DNA of 64,000 nt from Gp6-AA40 sp035571515. GTDB taxonomy: Bacteria; Acidobacteriota; Vicinamibacteria; Vicinamibacterales; UBA2999. Below, in pieces: positions 43,100-51,099 of this stretch; the first letter of the stretch is position 1; each line of letters begins with the position of its first letter. Both the position numbers and the translations under genes were made by a program. The notes under the pieces are model-generated. The model was given only the letters and a program-made list of their open reading frames with translations, was not told the origin of the DNA and did no database searches. The stretch covers positions 5,221-69,220 of the forward strand of contig DATNCQ010000233.1 of assembly GCA_035571515.1 (NCBI GenBank), given 5' to 3'.

Positions 43100-44063
43100 G
43101 TTCCGCTCCGCCCGCCAGCAGGTAGAGAACCGCCATGCGCACCGCGACGCCGTTGGCGACCTGGTCGAGAATCACCGAGTAGGGGCCGTCGGCGACCTCC
43201 GACGCGATCTCGACGCCGCGGTTCATCGGACCGGGGTGCATGATCATCACGTCGGGTCTGGCGAGCGTCAGGCGCGCCTCGGTCATGCCGAACACGTTGA
43301 AGTACTCGCGCAGCGACGGGAAGAACGCGCCTTCCATCCGTTCGAGCTGGATCCTCAGCAGCATGATGACGTCGGCGTCCTTGACCGCCGCGTCGACGCT
43401 GCTGGTGGCGGTGACGCCGAATCGGCGGATGTCGGCGGGCATCAGCGTCGGCGGGCCGCACACCCAGACGTCCGCCCCCATCTTCGTCAGCAGCAGGATG
43501 TTCGACCGCAGCACGCGGCTGTGCAGCAGGTCGCCGACGATGGCGACCTTCAGCCCCCGCAGCCGCTGTTTCCGCTCGCGGATCGTGTACGCGTCGAGCA
43601 GCGCCTGCGTCGGGTGCTCGTGCATGCCGTCGCCCGCGTTGATGATGGCGGACCGGCAGATGCGCGACAGGAGGTGGCACGCGCCCGAGGAGGAATGGCG
43701 CAGCACGATCATGTCGGGCCGCATGGCCTCGAGATTCAGCGCGGTGTCCGCCAGCGTCTCGCCCTTCACCACGCTGGACGTCGCAATCGCGATGTTCAGC
43801 GTGTCGGCGCTGAGGCGCTTTTCGGCGATCTCGAACGAGGTGCGCGTGCGCGTGCTCGGCTCGAAGAACAGGTTGACGACCGTCTTGCCGCGCAGCGCCG
43901 GGACCTTCTTGATGGGGCGCGAGGCGATTTCCTTCATCGCGTCGGCGGTGTCGAGGACCAGCGTGATTTCCTCGGGGATGAGGTCCGAGATGCCCAGCAG
44001 GTCCTTGGACCGGAGCGAGGTGATGGCCGTCTGGCGATCGACGTCGTGAACCGTGGCGCTCAT
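43083..44063 (-). CDS. pyrB: Aspartate carbamoyltransferase catalytic subunit
   Basis: A 326-residue enzyme. Carbamoyl-phosphate motif FFEPSTRTRTSFE, Asp-side motif HPTQALLDAYTI, and the C-terminal region MHPGPMNRGVEI (typical for the class that partners dihydroorotase). No pyrI regulatory subunit gene is present. ATG 44063 overlaps the pyrR stop by four bases. Confidence 0.96.
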   Translation of the reverse strand: MSATVHDVDRQTAITSLRSKDLLGISDLIPEEITLVLDTADAMKEIASRPIKKVPALRGKTVVNLFFEPSTRTRTSFEIAEKRLSADTLNIAIATSSVVKGETLADTALNLEAMRPDMIVLRHSSSGACHLLSRICRSAIINAGDGMHEHPTQALLDAYTIRERKQRLRGLKVAIVGDLLHSRVLRSNILLLTKMGADVWVCGPPTLMPADIRRFGVTATSSVDAAVKDADVIMLLRIQLERMEGAFFPSLREYFNVFGMTEARLTLARPDVMIMHPGPMNRGVEIASEVADGPYSVILDQVANGVAVRMAVLYLLAGGAEHEEAA

Positions 44064-44623
44064 ACCGTCGCCTCCTGCTGCAGGACCACCTCGTCGTTGC
44101 CGTCGGTCTCCTGCAGCCGTACCTGGACGCTTTCCTCGGGATTGGTCGGCAGGTTCTTGCCGACGTAGTCCGCCTTGATCGGCAGCTCGCGGTGCCCGCG
44201 GTCGACGAGGACGATCAGCTGGATGCCCTTCGGCCGGCCGAAATCGATCAACGCGTCGAGCGCCGCCCTCGTCGTCCGCCCCGTGTAGAGCACGTCGTCG
44301 ACGAGGAGAATCGTCTTGTTGTCGATGGAGAACGGAATCTCGGTGCGGCGGATGACCGGCTGCGGGCCGACCGGGTTCCGCATCAGGTCGTCGCGATAGA
44401 GCGTGATGTCGAGCGCGCCGGTCGGCACCTCGTCGCCCGTAATCTGCTTCAGCGTGCGCGCGAGCCGGCGCGCGATGTAGACGCCGCGCGTGCGGATGCC
44501 GACGAGCGCGACGTGTTCCACGCCTTTGTTACGCTCGACGATTTCGTGGGCGATGCGGGTGAGGGTGCGGGCGATGCGATCCGCGTCCATGACGACCGCG
44601 GACTTGCTGTCAGGCATGTTCAC
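44060..44623 (-). CDS. pyrR: Bifunctional pyr operon regulator / uracil phosphoribosyltransferase
   Basis: A 187-residue PRTase-fold protein. PRPP motif ILLVDDVLYTGRTTRAALD and dimer region GIRTRGVYIARRLA are conserved. In Bacillus PyrR binds pyr mRNA to cause attenuation; the leader here is short (about 40 bp) and I see no clear anti-terminator, so control may be by other means. A Shine-Dalgarno GAGGTGA precedes ATG 44623. First gene of the pyrR-pyrB-pyrC-OPRT operon. Confidence 0.94.
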   Translation of the reverse strand: MNMPDSKSAVVMDADRIARTLTRIAHEIVERNKGVEHVALVGIRTRGVYIARRLARTLKQITGDEVPTGALDITLYRDDLMRNPVGPQPVIRRTEIPFSIDNKTILLVDDVLYTGRTTRAALDALIDFGRPKGIQLIVLVDRGHRELPIKADYVGKNLPTNPEESVQVRLQETDGNDEVVLQQEATV

Positions 44624-44664
44624 CTCTTCGCGGACTCGCAGGACCGCGTTAAAGAGCTGAGACA

Positions 44665-44670
44665 GTATAC
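44665..44670 (-). promoter_or_regulatory. Putative -10 of the pyrR operon
   Basis: On the minus strand TATACT lies about 42 bp before the pyrR ATG. Together with the opposite-strand element at 44704-44709 it indicates back-to-back promoters. Confidence 0.45.
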
Positions 44671-44678
44671 CGCAGGCT

Positions 44679-44703
44679 GGTTGGTGGATGGATGGTTGGT
44701 GGT
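44679..44703. repeat. GGTTGGTGGATGG repeat in the divergent pyr promoter region
   Basis: The unit TGGTTGGTGGATGGATGGTT sits between the two -10 elements and supplies the putative -35 (TTGGTG, 44682-44687) of the pyrK side. Confidence 0.65.
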
Positions 44704-44709
44704 TATACT
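44704..44709 (+). promoter_or_regulatory. Putative -10 of the pyrK operon
   Basis: TATACT ends 7 bp before the pyrK ATG, implying a leaderless transcript; TTGGTG lies 16 bp upstream of it. Confidence 0.45.
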
Positions 44710-44716
44710 CGCCGGA

Positions 44717-45616
44717 ATGCTTCGTGACGTGGAGGCGCGCGTGATCCGCAACACGCGGCTCTCCTCCGACTACAACGTCATCGCGCTCGAGGCTCCCGAC
44801 ATCGCCGCCGCCACGCAGCCCGGCCAGTTCGTCATGGTGAAGTCGGGACGCAGCGGCGATCCGCTGCTGCGACGGCCGTTCTCGGTGTTCGAAGTCCTTC
44901 GGTCGAACACCCGCGTGGACGGCTTGACGCTGCTCAGCAAGCGGATCGGTGTCACGACGAGCATGCTGTTCGATGCCGTCGAGGGCGACACGATCTCGTG
45001 CCTCGGCCCGCTTGGCCGTCCGTTCGAGCTCGTCGATCCCCCTGCCGAAGCGTGGATGGTTGCGGGGGGCGTCGGCCTCGCCCCGTTCGCCACGCTCGGC
45101 GAAGCGTTGCTGGCACGCGGCACGCAGACGACGCTGTTTTACGGCGCGCGAAGCGGTGCCGAGCTGTTCTACCTGGACTGGTTCCGGTCGCGGGGCATCC
45201 GGCTGGTGCTGTCGACCGAAGACGGATCAGTCGGCGATCGCGCACGCATCACGATCCCGCTCGAACGGCAACTGCGGGAGCTCGGATCCGGCCCTTCGAG
45301 AGCCTCAGGGCGTCCCGAGCCTGTCGAGGGGCGGATCCCGGATCCCGGATCCCGGCCTGAATCCGAAGTCATGGTCTATGCCTGCGGCCCTGAGCCGATG
45401 CTCGAAGCGGTCGCGCGCGTGGCGGCGAAGTTCAAGCGGCCGTCGCAGGTCTCCGTCGAACGCACGATGGGATGCGGGATGGGGGGATGTTACAGCTGCG
45501 TGATACCTGTGCGTGATGCCGCCGGATCCGAAAGGACCCGGCCTACGACACACCATTACGTGCGCTCCTGCATTGGAGGCCCGGTCTTTCGAGGTGACGA
45601 GATTGCCTGGGACTGA
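44717..45616 (+). CDS. pyrK: Dihydroorotate dehydrogenase electron-transfer subunit with two repeat-coded inserts
   Basis: A 299-residue FAD and 2Fe-2S subunit that passes electrons from PyrD to NAD+. FAD motif RRPFSVFEV, NAD site VAGGVGLAPFATLGEAL, and the cluster region CGMGGCYSCVIPV with a distal Cys (YVRSCIGGPVF) are all intact. Two stretches are unlike the family: residues from about 191 (GPSRASGRPEPVEGRIPD) and about 268 (AAGSERTRPTTHH). Both coincide with GC-rich dispersed repeats in the DNA and keep the frame, so the gene remains open and probably functional. ATG 44717 lies just after the promoter. Confidence 0.9.
   Translation: MLRDVEARVIRNTRLSSDYNVIALEAPDIAAATQPGQFVMVKSGRSGDPLLRRPFSVFEVLRSNTRVDGLTLLSKRIGVTTSMLFDAVEGDTISCLGPLGRPFELVDPPAEAWMVAGGVGLAPFATLGEALLARGTQTTLFYGARSGAELFYLDWFRSRGIRLVLSTEDGSVGDRARITIPLERQLRELGSGPSRASGRPEPVEGRIPDPGSRPESEVMVYACGPEPMLEAVARVAAKFKRPSQVSVERTMGCGMGGCYSCVIPVRDAAGSERTRPTTHHYVRSCIGGPVFRGDEIAWD
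45283..45364. repeat. GGATCC/CCCTTCGAG palindromic repeat inside pyrK
   Basis: CCCTTCGAGAGCCTCAGGG and GAGCCTGTCGAGGGG pair as a hairpin, flanked by GGATCCCGGATCCCGG blocks. It encodes about 27 extra residues of PyrK in frame. Confidence 0.8.
45518..45550. repeat. GGATCCGAAAGGACCCGGCCTACGA repeat inside pyrK
   Basis: The core GACCCGGCCTACG is close to AACCCGGCCTACGT at 2129-2142 and at 56083-56097. It encodes an insert between the cluster cysteines of PyrK. Confidence 0.7.
45591..45597 (+). promoter_or_regulatory. Ribosome binding site deciding the pyrD start
   Basis: GAGGTGA ends five bases before TTG 45603. It lies within pyrK and marks the TTG, not the GTG at 45594, as the pyrD start. 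Confidence 0.6.
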
Positions 45617-46550
45617 CCTCTCGATCCAGATCGGGGCGCTCACGCTCGCCAACCCGCTGATCGCGGCCAGCGGCTGCTTTGGCTATGGCGTCGAATACGC
45701 GGAAGCGGTCGACCTCTCGACGCTCGGCGGCGTGGCGGTCAAGGGCCTCTTCCTGAAGGAGCGCGAGGGACACCCGCCCGAGCGGATCGTCGAAACGCCG
45801 TCGGGCATGCTGAACGCGATTGGCCTGCAGGGCATCGGCGTCCACCGGTTCGTGCGCGAGAAGCTGCCGGAGCTGCGCCGGCTGCGCGCGACGGTCATCG
45901 TCAACATCTGCGGCAGCACGCTCGACGAGTACGTCGAGCTCGCGCGCATCCTCTCGGACGCCGAAGGGGTCGCCGCCCTCGAGCTGAACATCTCGTGCCC
46001 GAACATCAAGGAGGGCGGCATCACGTTCGGCTGCAGCCTGCACGGCACCTTCGACGTCGTCAGCGCGGTGAAAAAGGTGACGCCGCTGCCCGTAATCCCC
46101 AAGCTGACGCCGAATGTCACCGACGTCGCCTCGCTGGCGCGCGCGTCGGAGGACGCGGGGGCGGACGCGGTCTCGCTGGTCAACACGTTCCTGGCGATGG
46201 CCATCGATGTCGAGACGCGGCGTCCGATCCTCTCCAACATCGTCGGCGGGCTGAGCGGCCCGGCGATTCGCCCCATCGCGGTGCGGATGGTGTACGAGTG
46301 CCGCCGCGCCGTGAAGATCCCGGTCGTCGGCATGGGCGGGATCGCGAGCGCGCGCGATGCGCTGGAATTCATCATCGCGGGCGCGTCGGCCGTCCAGGTC
46401 GGCACGGCGAACTTCGTCGATCCGTTCATCTGGGGCAAGCTCCTCGACGGCGTCACCGACTACATGCGGCGGCACGGCGTCGAACGCGTCGCCGACCTGG
46501 TCGGCACGATCGACACCACCGCCCGCGAGAAACAGTGGATCAGCTCCTAG
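45603..46550 (+). CDS. pyrD: Dihydroorotate dehydrogenase, class 1B catalytic subunit
   Basis: A 315-residue FMN TIM barrel. Class-1B marks: ALELNISCPNIKEGG with the active Cys, SLVNTFLAMAIDVETRRP, and GMGGIASARDALEF. With PyrK it forms the NAD-dependent heterotetramer. Start is TTG 45603, supported by GAGGTG; it overlaps the end of pyrK by 14 bp. Its own end overlaps pyrF by 16 bp. Confidence 0.95.
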   Translation: MPGTDLSIQIGALTLANPLIAASGCFGYGVEYAEAVDLSTLGGVAVKGLFLKEREGHPPERIVETPSGMLNAIGLQGIGVHRFVREKLPELRRLRATVIVNICGSTLDEYVELARILSDAEGVAALELNISCPNIKEGGITFGCSLHGTFDVVSAVKKVTPLPVIPKLTPNVTDVASLARASEDAGADAVSLVNTFLAMAIDVETRRPILSNIVGGLSGPAIRPIAVRMVYECRRAVKIPVVGMGGIASARDALEFIIAGASAVQVGTANFVDPFIWGKLLDGVTDYMRRHGVERVADLVGTIDTTAREKQWISS

Positions 46551-47269
46551 TCGCCCTCGACGTCGAGAGCGGCGAGCGCGCGATGCAGCTGGTGACCGCG
46601 CTGCGCGGCCTCGCCGGCGGGTTCAAGGTCGGAAACCGGCTGTTCACCAGCGAAGGGCCGGCGCTCGTGCGCCGCATCGCCGACGCGGGATCGCGCGTCT
46701 TCCTCGACCTGAAGTATCACGACATCCCGAACACGGTCGAACAGGCGGTCGAAACCGCCGTCGGCACCGGTGCCTGGATGATCAACGTGCACGCATCGGG
46801 GGGCCACGCGATGATGCAGGCGGCGGCACGGGCGGCACGCGAGACATCCGCGAAGCTGGGACGGCCGGCGCCGCTGATGATCGGCGTGACCGTGCTGACG
46901 AGCATGGACCAGGCGGCGCTGCGCGCGGTTGGCGTCGAACGGGCGGTGCTCGACCAGGTCCTCGCGCTGGCGCGCCTGACGCAGCAGGCCGGCCTCCAGG
47001 GGGTCGTCGCCTCGGCGCAGGAAACACCCGAAATCCGCAAGGCGTGCGGGCCCGGCTTCCAGATCGTGACGCCCGGCATCCGCGGCGCGTCGGCGGGAAC
47101 GGAGCGGAACGATCAGTCGAGGACGATGGGACCCGCCGATGCGATCAGGGCGGGAGCCAGCTTCATTGTCGTCGGCAGGCCGATCATCGCCGCGGCGGAC
47201 CCGCGAGGGGCCGCGGCGGCGATCGTCGAGGAACTGCGGGCCGCTGAAGCCGGCCCTGCGCGGGGGTAA
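46535..47269 (+). CDS. pyrF: Orotidine-5'-phosphate decarboxylase
   Basis: A 244-residue enzyme that makes UMP. The catalytic cluster is LDLKYHDIPNTVEQA and the phosphate-binding end is IVTPGIRG and IVVGRPI. GTG 46535 overlaps pyrD. It closes the pyrK-pyrD-pyrF operon, leaving three bases before the convergent OmpA-like gene. Confidence 0.95.
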   Translation: MDQLLVALDVESGERAMQLVTALRGLAGGFKVGNRLFTSEGPALVRRIADAGSRVFLDLKYHDIPNTVEQAVETAVGTGAWMINVHASGGHAMMQAAARAARETSAKLGRPAPLMIGVTVLTSMDQAALRAVGVERAVLDQVLALARLTQQAGLQGVVASAQETPEIRKACGPGFQIVTPGIRGASAGTERNDQSRTMGPADAIRAGASFIVVGRPIIAAADPRGAAAAIVEELRAAEAGPARG

Positions 47270-47272
47270 CCC

Positions 47273-47857
47273 TTATTTCGCGGTGATGATGAAGTGGCCG
47301 CGGCGGTTCATCATGTAACACGCCTCGGTCATGTCCATGCACAGCGGCTGTTCTTCGCCCTTGCTGATCGCAAGGATGCGGTCGGCGGCGATTCCCAGGC
47401 TCGCCAGGTAATCCTTCACCGCGGCGGCGCGGCGCTCGCCGAGCGCGAGGTTGTACTCGTTGGTGCCGCGCGCGTCGGCATGCCCTTCGATGGTGACGCG
47501 GATTGACATCCAGCGCCGCATGTAGTCGGCGTTGCGCTGCAGGATGGGACGCGCGTCCTCGCGTATCGTCGACATGTCGTAGTCGAAGGTCACGTCGCCG
47601 AGCGGACGCTCCGCGTTCAGCTCGTCGAGCGACTTGCGCTGGAAGACTTCATCTTCCGTCAGCGGACGAGGGGGCGCCGGCGGCGCTGGTGGCGGCGGTG
47701 GCGGTGGGGGTGGCGGCGGCGGCGGCGGCGGCGCAACGGCCGGCGGCGGCGGTGCCGGCGGCTGCGGTGGCGGCGGTGGCACCTTCTTCGCGCATCCCGA
47801 TATCACTATCACCATCACGACGAGGATGGCGGTCCAGGACATTCGGCGCAGACTCAT
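47273..47857 (-). CDS. OmpA/Pal-type peptidoglycan-associated lipoprotein with polyproline linker
   Basis: A 194-residue lipoprotein: lipobox ending at Cys22 (VISGC), then a proline-rich linker of about 45 residues (the longest run is pure Pro), then an OmpA-like domain with VTIEGHADARGTNEYNLALGERRA. It anchors the outer membrane to peptidoglycan. The linker DNA is a GGC/GGT microsatellite and could vary in length between strains. It lacks neighbouring tolB or ybgF genes. Confidence 0.88.
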   Translation of the reverse strand: MSLRRMSWTAILVVMVIVISGCAKKVPPPPPQPPAPPPPAVAPPPPPPPPPPPPPPPAPPAPPRPLTEDEVFQRKSLDELNAERPLGDVTFDYDMSTIREDARPILQRNADYMRRWMSIRVTIEGHADARGTNEYNLALGERRAAAVKDYLASLGIAADRILAISKGEEQPLCMDMTEACYMMNRRGHFIITAK

Positions 47858-47903
47858 AGAGGCGAACTCCCTGAGCGTCTATTGCGTTAAGAGTGCCGCG
47901 AGG

Positions 47904-47932
47904 AGCTTACCGTCCGACTTCCACACTGTCAA
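47904..47932 (-). promoter_or_regulatory. Sigma-70-type promoter for the Pal-like gene
   Basis: Minus-strand TTGACA (47932-47927) is separated by 17 bp from TAAGCT (47909-47904). The ATG follows about 47 bp downstream with an AGGGAG ribosome binding site. Confidence 0.6.
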
Positions 47933-50257
47933 TCAAGGAGAGACGGGATTCACGCGCAGATCGAAGATGCGCAGCCCCAGATGCCGCGTGTCGGCCGTGC
48001 CTTCGACCTGCGCCGGAACGTAGACGCGATCGGTTTCGATGGCCACGGCGCCGCCCGAGGTCGCGAGTGCGCCGGCGGGGACCGTGACGCTCCATTCGAA
48101 ATCGTCAGTGGGCTGAAACTGCGCGATGGTCGCGTCCGCAGCGGTCACCTTCACCGTCGGGGCGCGATCGAAGTAGCGCAGCGGCGACTCGCCGTGCATC
48201 GTGATGGTCACCGCCTGCGGCGGCCCCTGCATCCACAGTACCGATCGTTCGCTCGTCCAGCGCCACGTCAGCCCGCTCTCGACGACCGACTCCTCTTCGT
48301 GCCATCCCTCGCCGTAGCCGTAGATCAACTGCGTCGATGGCTGGATGTCGAACTGACGGATGGCGACGGGCGCCGCCCGCCCTGGAGTCGCGGCGCGCGA
48401 CGCGATCGTCACGGTGGCGAACGGGCCGTCGCCCTCGATCCCCTGCGGCAGGTCGATGAACCGGAGCGCATTGCGCGCGGCGAGCGTCACCGGCCACCGA
48501 TCGATCTCGCGGCCGTCAACGGCGAGCATCACATCCGCGTCGGCATCGGCGGCGTTCCCCAGGTGCCGCGCACCGACGACGAGGTGAAACGGCCCGGGCC
48601 GCCGCCGCACCCACGCCTCGATCGGCTGGCGATCGGGTCCGCTCGAGGAAGCCTGCGTGAGGCCGCCGGTTTCCGGCGTGAGCGACCAGCCCCGGCCGGC
48701 AAACCAGCCGGGCACCCCGAGCCGATACCAGTCGACGCCGAGCGGCCGCGTGCCGCTCAACTCCGGGCGTTGCTCGACGCTCCAGCGGTAGCGGACGACG
48801 TCGGTCCGGCTCTGCGGATCGATCACGGCGAGGTCGGTTCGCCGCGCGTCGGCCAGAAACCAGGCGGGCGCGGTCTCCCCCTTGCGCCAGTAGTCGACCA
48901 GTCCCAGCCACTCGTATTGCGTCGGCGGCTCGACAACGTGCAGCGTGCCGACATCGGCGGCCTGGAGCGGACGGCGGACGGCATAGTGGCTGAAGACGGC
49001 GCCCGGCGGCTGCTCCCGCGCCCGCTGCACGGCGTCGGCAATCGCGCGGAACGCCGGGTGCGGCTCGCGGCCGTACGCGACGCCGCCGGGAACGGCAACC
49101 AACAACGCGGCGGCGACGAAGGGGACCGCGACGGCGGCCGTGAATCGTCCCGCCAGTGCGAACGCGCGCGCGGCGAGCCACGCGACCGGGACGACGATGG
49201 GCAGTGCGTAGCGAACCGTGTCGAGCTGCTGGAACAGCAGGTGGAAGACGAAGTACGGTGCGAAGGCCGCCACCAGCACGAGCAGCGCCCGCCAGTCGCG
49301 CAGCAGCGCCACGAGCACGCCGATGACGGCCGCGACACCGACGGCGACGGCAAGCGGGATCGACGCCCACGGCAGGACGAGCGCCTGGTAGAGGCCGATC
49401 GCGATGTGGCGCGGCGTCGGGTTGGACCACAGCATGTCCACCCAGGAAAAATCCTCCGCGGCCTGCGTGTTGAGCGCCGCGAGGTAGGCGCCGAGGCCGC
49501 CGCTCGCGATCACGAGCGGGACGCCCCACGCAAGACAACCAAGGGTGAATGCCACGATCGGCCGCACGGCGCGCCGCCGTTCGACAAGCACGAACGCGAG
49601 AACCGGCAGCGTCAGCACCGCCGACTGAACACGGATGCCCGTGGCAATGCCGGCCAGCAGGGCGCCCTCGGTGATTCTCGAGCGCAGCATCAGCGCCTGC
49701 GCCCCGATCGCCAACGCAAGGCCGGGCATGTCGCTCATCGGGCGCAGGCCCGTCATCCAGAAATCGGGGGCGGCGGCGAGAAGCAGGACCGCCCAAACCT
49801 CCAACTTCCACCCTCCAACTCCCAAGTCGAGTTGCCGGGAACGCTCCGCCAATGCTGTGAACAGGAACCAGGCCGCGATAAGGCATCCCGCGCCGCCGAT
49901 CGCCGACCAGATCGCCAGCGCCCGTGCTTCCGCCGCCGCACCCGTCGTCCCCGTCACCCCCTCGACGATGGGCAGCGAGAGATGACCGAGCAGCATGTAG
50001 ACCGGATAGCCGGGCGGGTGCGGCTGGTGCTGCGCCGGGTCGAAGTGGCGCAGGCCGAGCGCGAAGTTGATGGAATCGATGTCTTCGAGCGACGGCGCCA
50101 GGAACGGAACGTGCGCCGCCAGGTAGAGCGCCGCGATGACGAGCACGGCGGCGCCGGACCGGGTGGTGGATGGTGGATGGTGGATGGCGGTTTCGGCCGC
50201 GCTATCACCAGCCTTGAGCGACCGAATAGCCACTAGCCACCAATCACCAACCGTCAA
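47933..50257 (-). CDS. Large membrane protein, dolichyl-mannosyltransferase-like
   Basis: A 774-residue protein with about ten membrane helices in residues 35-410 and a beta-rich C-terminal part (450-774). The N-terminal pattern SLEDIDSINFALGLRHFDPAQHQPHPPGYP is that of GT39/PMT-type lipid-linked glycosyltransferases (Asp in the first loop, then HPPGYP). The substrate is unknown. Internal residues LDLGVGGWKLEVWAV (about 145) correspond to a CCAACTTCC repeat in the DNA, and the N-terminus lies in another repeat; TTG 50257 and GTG 50233 are both possible. Confidence 0.75.
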   Translation of the reverse strand: MTVGDWWLVAIRSLKAGDSAAETAIHHPPSTTRSGAAVLVIAALYLAAHVPFLAPSLEDIDSINFALGLRHFDPAQHQPHPPGYPVYMLLGHLSLPIVEGVTGTTGAAAEARALAIWSAIGGAGCLIAAWFLFTALAERSRQLDLGVGGWKLEVWAVLLLAAAPDFWMTGLRPMSDMPGLALAIGAQALMLRSRITEGALLAGIATGIRVQSAVLTLPVLAFVLVERRRAVRPIVAFTLGCLAWGVPLVIASGGLGAYLAALNTQAAEDFSWVDMLWSNPTPRHIAIGLYQALVLPWASIPLAVAVGVAAVIGVLVALLRDWRALLVLVAAFAPYFVFHLLFQQLDTVRYALPIVVPVAWLAARAFALAGRFTAAVAVPFVAAALLVAVPGGVAYGREPHPAFRAIADAVQRAREQPPGAVFSHYAVRRPLQAADVGTLHVVEPPTQYEWLGLVDYWRKGETAPAWFLADARRTDLAVIDPQSRTDVVRYRWSVEQRPELSGTRPLGVDWYRLGVPGWFAGRGWSLTPETGGLTQASSSGPDRQPIEAWVRRRPGPFHLVVGARHLGNAADADADVMLAVDGREIDRWPVTLAARNALRFIDLPQGIEGDGPFATVTIASRAATPGRAAPVAIRQFDIQPSTQLIYGYGEGWHEEESVVESGLTWRWTSERSVLWMQGPPQAVTITMHGESPLRYFDRAPTVKVTAADATIAQFQPTDDFEWSVTVPAGALATSGGAVAIETDRVYVPAQVEGTADTRHLGLRIFDLRVNPVSP
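49791..49831. repeat. CCAACTTCCACCCTCCAACTCCC repeat inside the GT39-like gene
   Basis: Three TCCAACT/TTCCACC units in frame within coding sequence, encoding GVGGWKLEV on the minus strand, between two membrane helices. Confidence 0.7.
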
Positions 50258-50282
50258 CGACTACGAACAACCAGCGACCACT
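50162..50282. repeat. GGTGGATGGTGGATGG and CCACCAATCACCAACC repeat pair at the start of the GT39-like gene
   Basis: Two arms of the CCAACCAC dialect face each other about 45 bp apart. The first is translated as HHPPSTT near the protein N-terminus, the second spans the start codon and the gap to larE. Confidence 0.7.
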
Positions 50283-51099
50283 ATCCAGCCACCCGCAGGA
50301 TGACGCCCTCGTTCAGGCTGCCCATGCGATAGCCGCGTGGATCGATCGTCACCTGCCGGTAGCCGAGCGCCTGGATGGCGGCGACGATGCGCGCGGTCAG
50401 GTCGGGCTCGAGGGCGCGCGGCAGCTCGTCGGCGCCAATCTCCACGCGCGCGAGATCCTCGTGATGCCGCACGCGGCAGACGCGGAACCCGAAATCACGG
50501 AGCACGCGTTCCGCGCGCTCGATCATCCGCAGCTTCTCGCCGGTCACCGCCGAGTGGTACGGGATGCGCGACGACAGGCACGCCGACGCCGGCTCGTCCC
50601 AGGTCGGCAGCCCGGCGCGATGCGAGAGCTCGCGCACGTCCGCCTTCGTCAGGCCCGCCTCGTCGAGCGGGCTGCGGACGCCGAACTCGCGCGCCGCCTG
50701 GCGGCCCGGCCGGTAGTCTCCGCGGTCGTCCGCGTTCGCGCCGTCGACGACGGTGGCGAAGCCACGCTCCGCGGCGATGCGCGCGAGCGCCGTGTAGAGC
50801 TCGTGCTTGCAGTAGTAGCAGCGGTTCACCGGGTTGGCGCTGTAGTCGGGGCGTTCGAGCTCGCGGGTGTGAATGATCTCGTGGCGCAAGCCGAAATCGC
50901 GCGCGACGGCGAGCGCGAGCTGCCGATGGTGGTCGGGATAACTCGGACTGTCAGCGGTGATGCAGAGGGTGCGTTCGCGGCCGAGGACGCGGGTGGCCGC
51001 CCAGGCGAGGTAGGCGCTGTCGGCGCCGCCGCTGAAGGCGACGATCGTCGAATCGAAGCCGGAGAGCAGATCGAAGAGGCGCGTCGCGCCCTGGCTCAC
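50281..51099 (-). CDS. larE: LarE-type ATP-dependent sacrificial sulfur transferase
   Basis: A 272-residue PP-loop ATPase. P-loop SGGADSAYLAW (about 23-33), NRCYYCKHELY (Cys94, Cys97) and the sulfur-donor Cys174 in EPASACLSSRIPYH are present. LarE transfers its Cys sulfur to make the nickel-pincer cofactor of lactate racemase. No larA, larB or larC lies in the window, so the recipient here is unknown. GTG 51099 overlaps the stop of the acidic zinc-ribbon gene by four bases. Confidence 0.88.
   Translation of the reverse strand: MSQGATRLFDLLSGFDSTIVAFSGGADSAYLAWAATRVLGRERTLCITADSPSYPDHHRQLALAVARDFGLRHEIIHTRELERPDYSANPVNRCYYCKHELYTALARIAAERGFATVVDGANADDRGDYRPGRQAAREFGVRSPLDEAGLTKADVRELSHRAGLPTWDEPASACLSSRIPYHSAVTGEKLRMIERAERVLRDFGFRVCRVRHHEDLARVEIGADELPRALEPDLTARIVAAIQALGYRQVTIDPRGYRMGSLNEGVILRVAG

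Noticed and set aside
44060..44716. PyrR attenuator in the pyr leader
   Set aside because: The leader between the putative start and the pyrR ATG is only about 35 bp and shows no binding loop or alternative hairpin.
47981..50236. 751-codon open frame on the plus strand
   Set aside because: Antisense shadow of the GT39-like gene; composition is Arg-rich and featureless.
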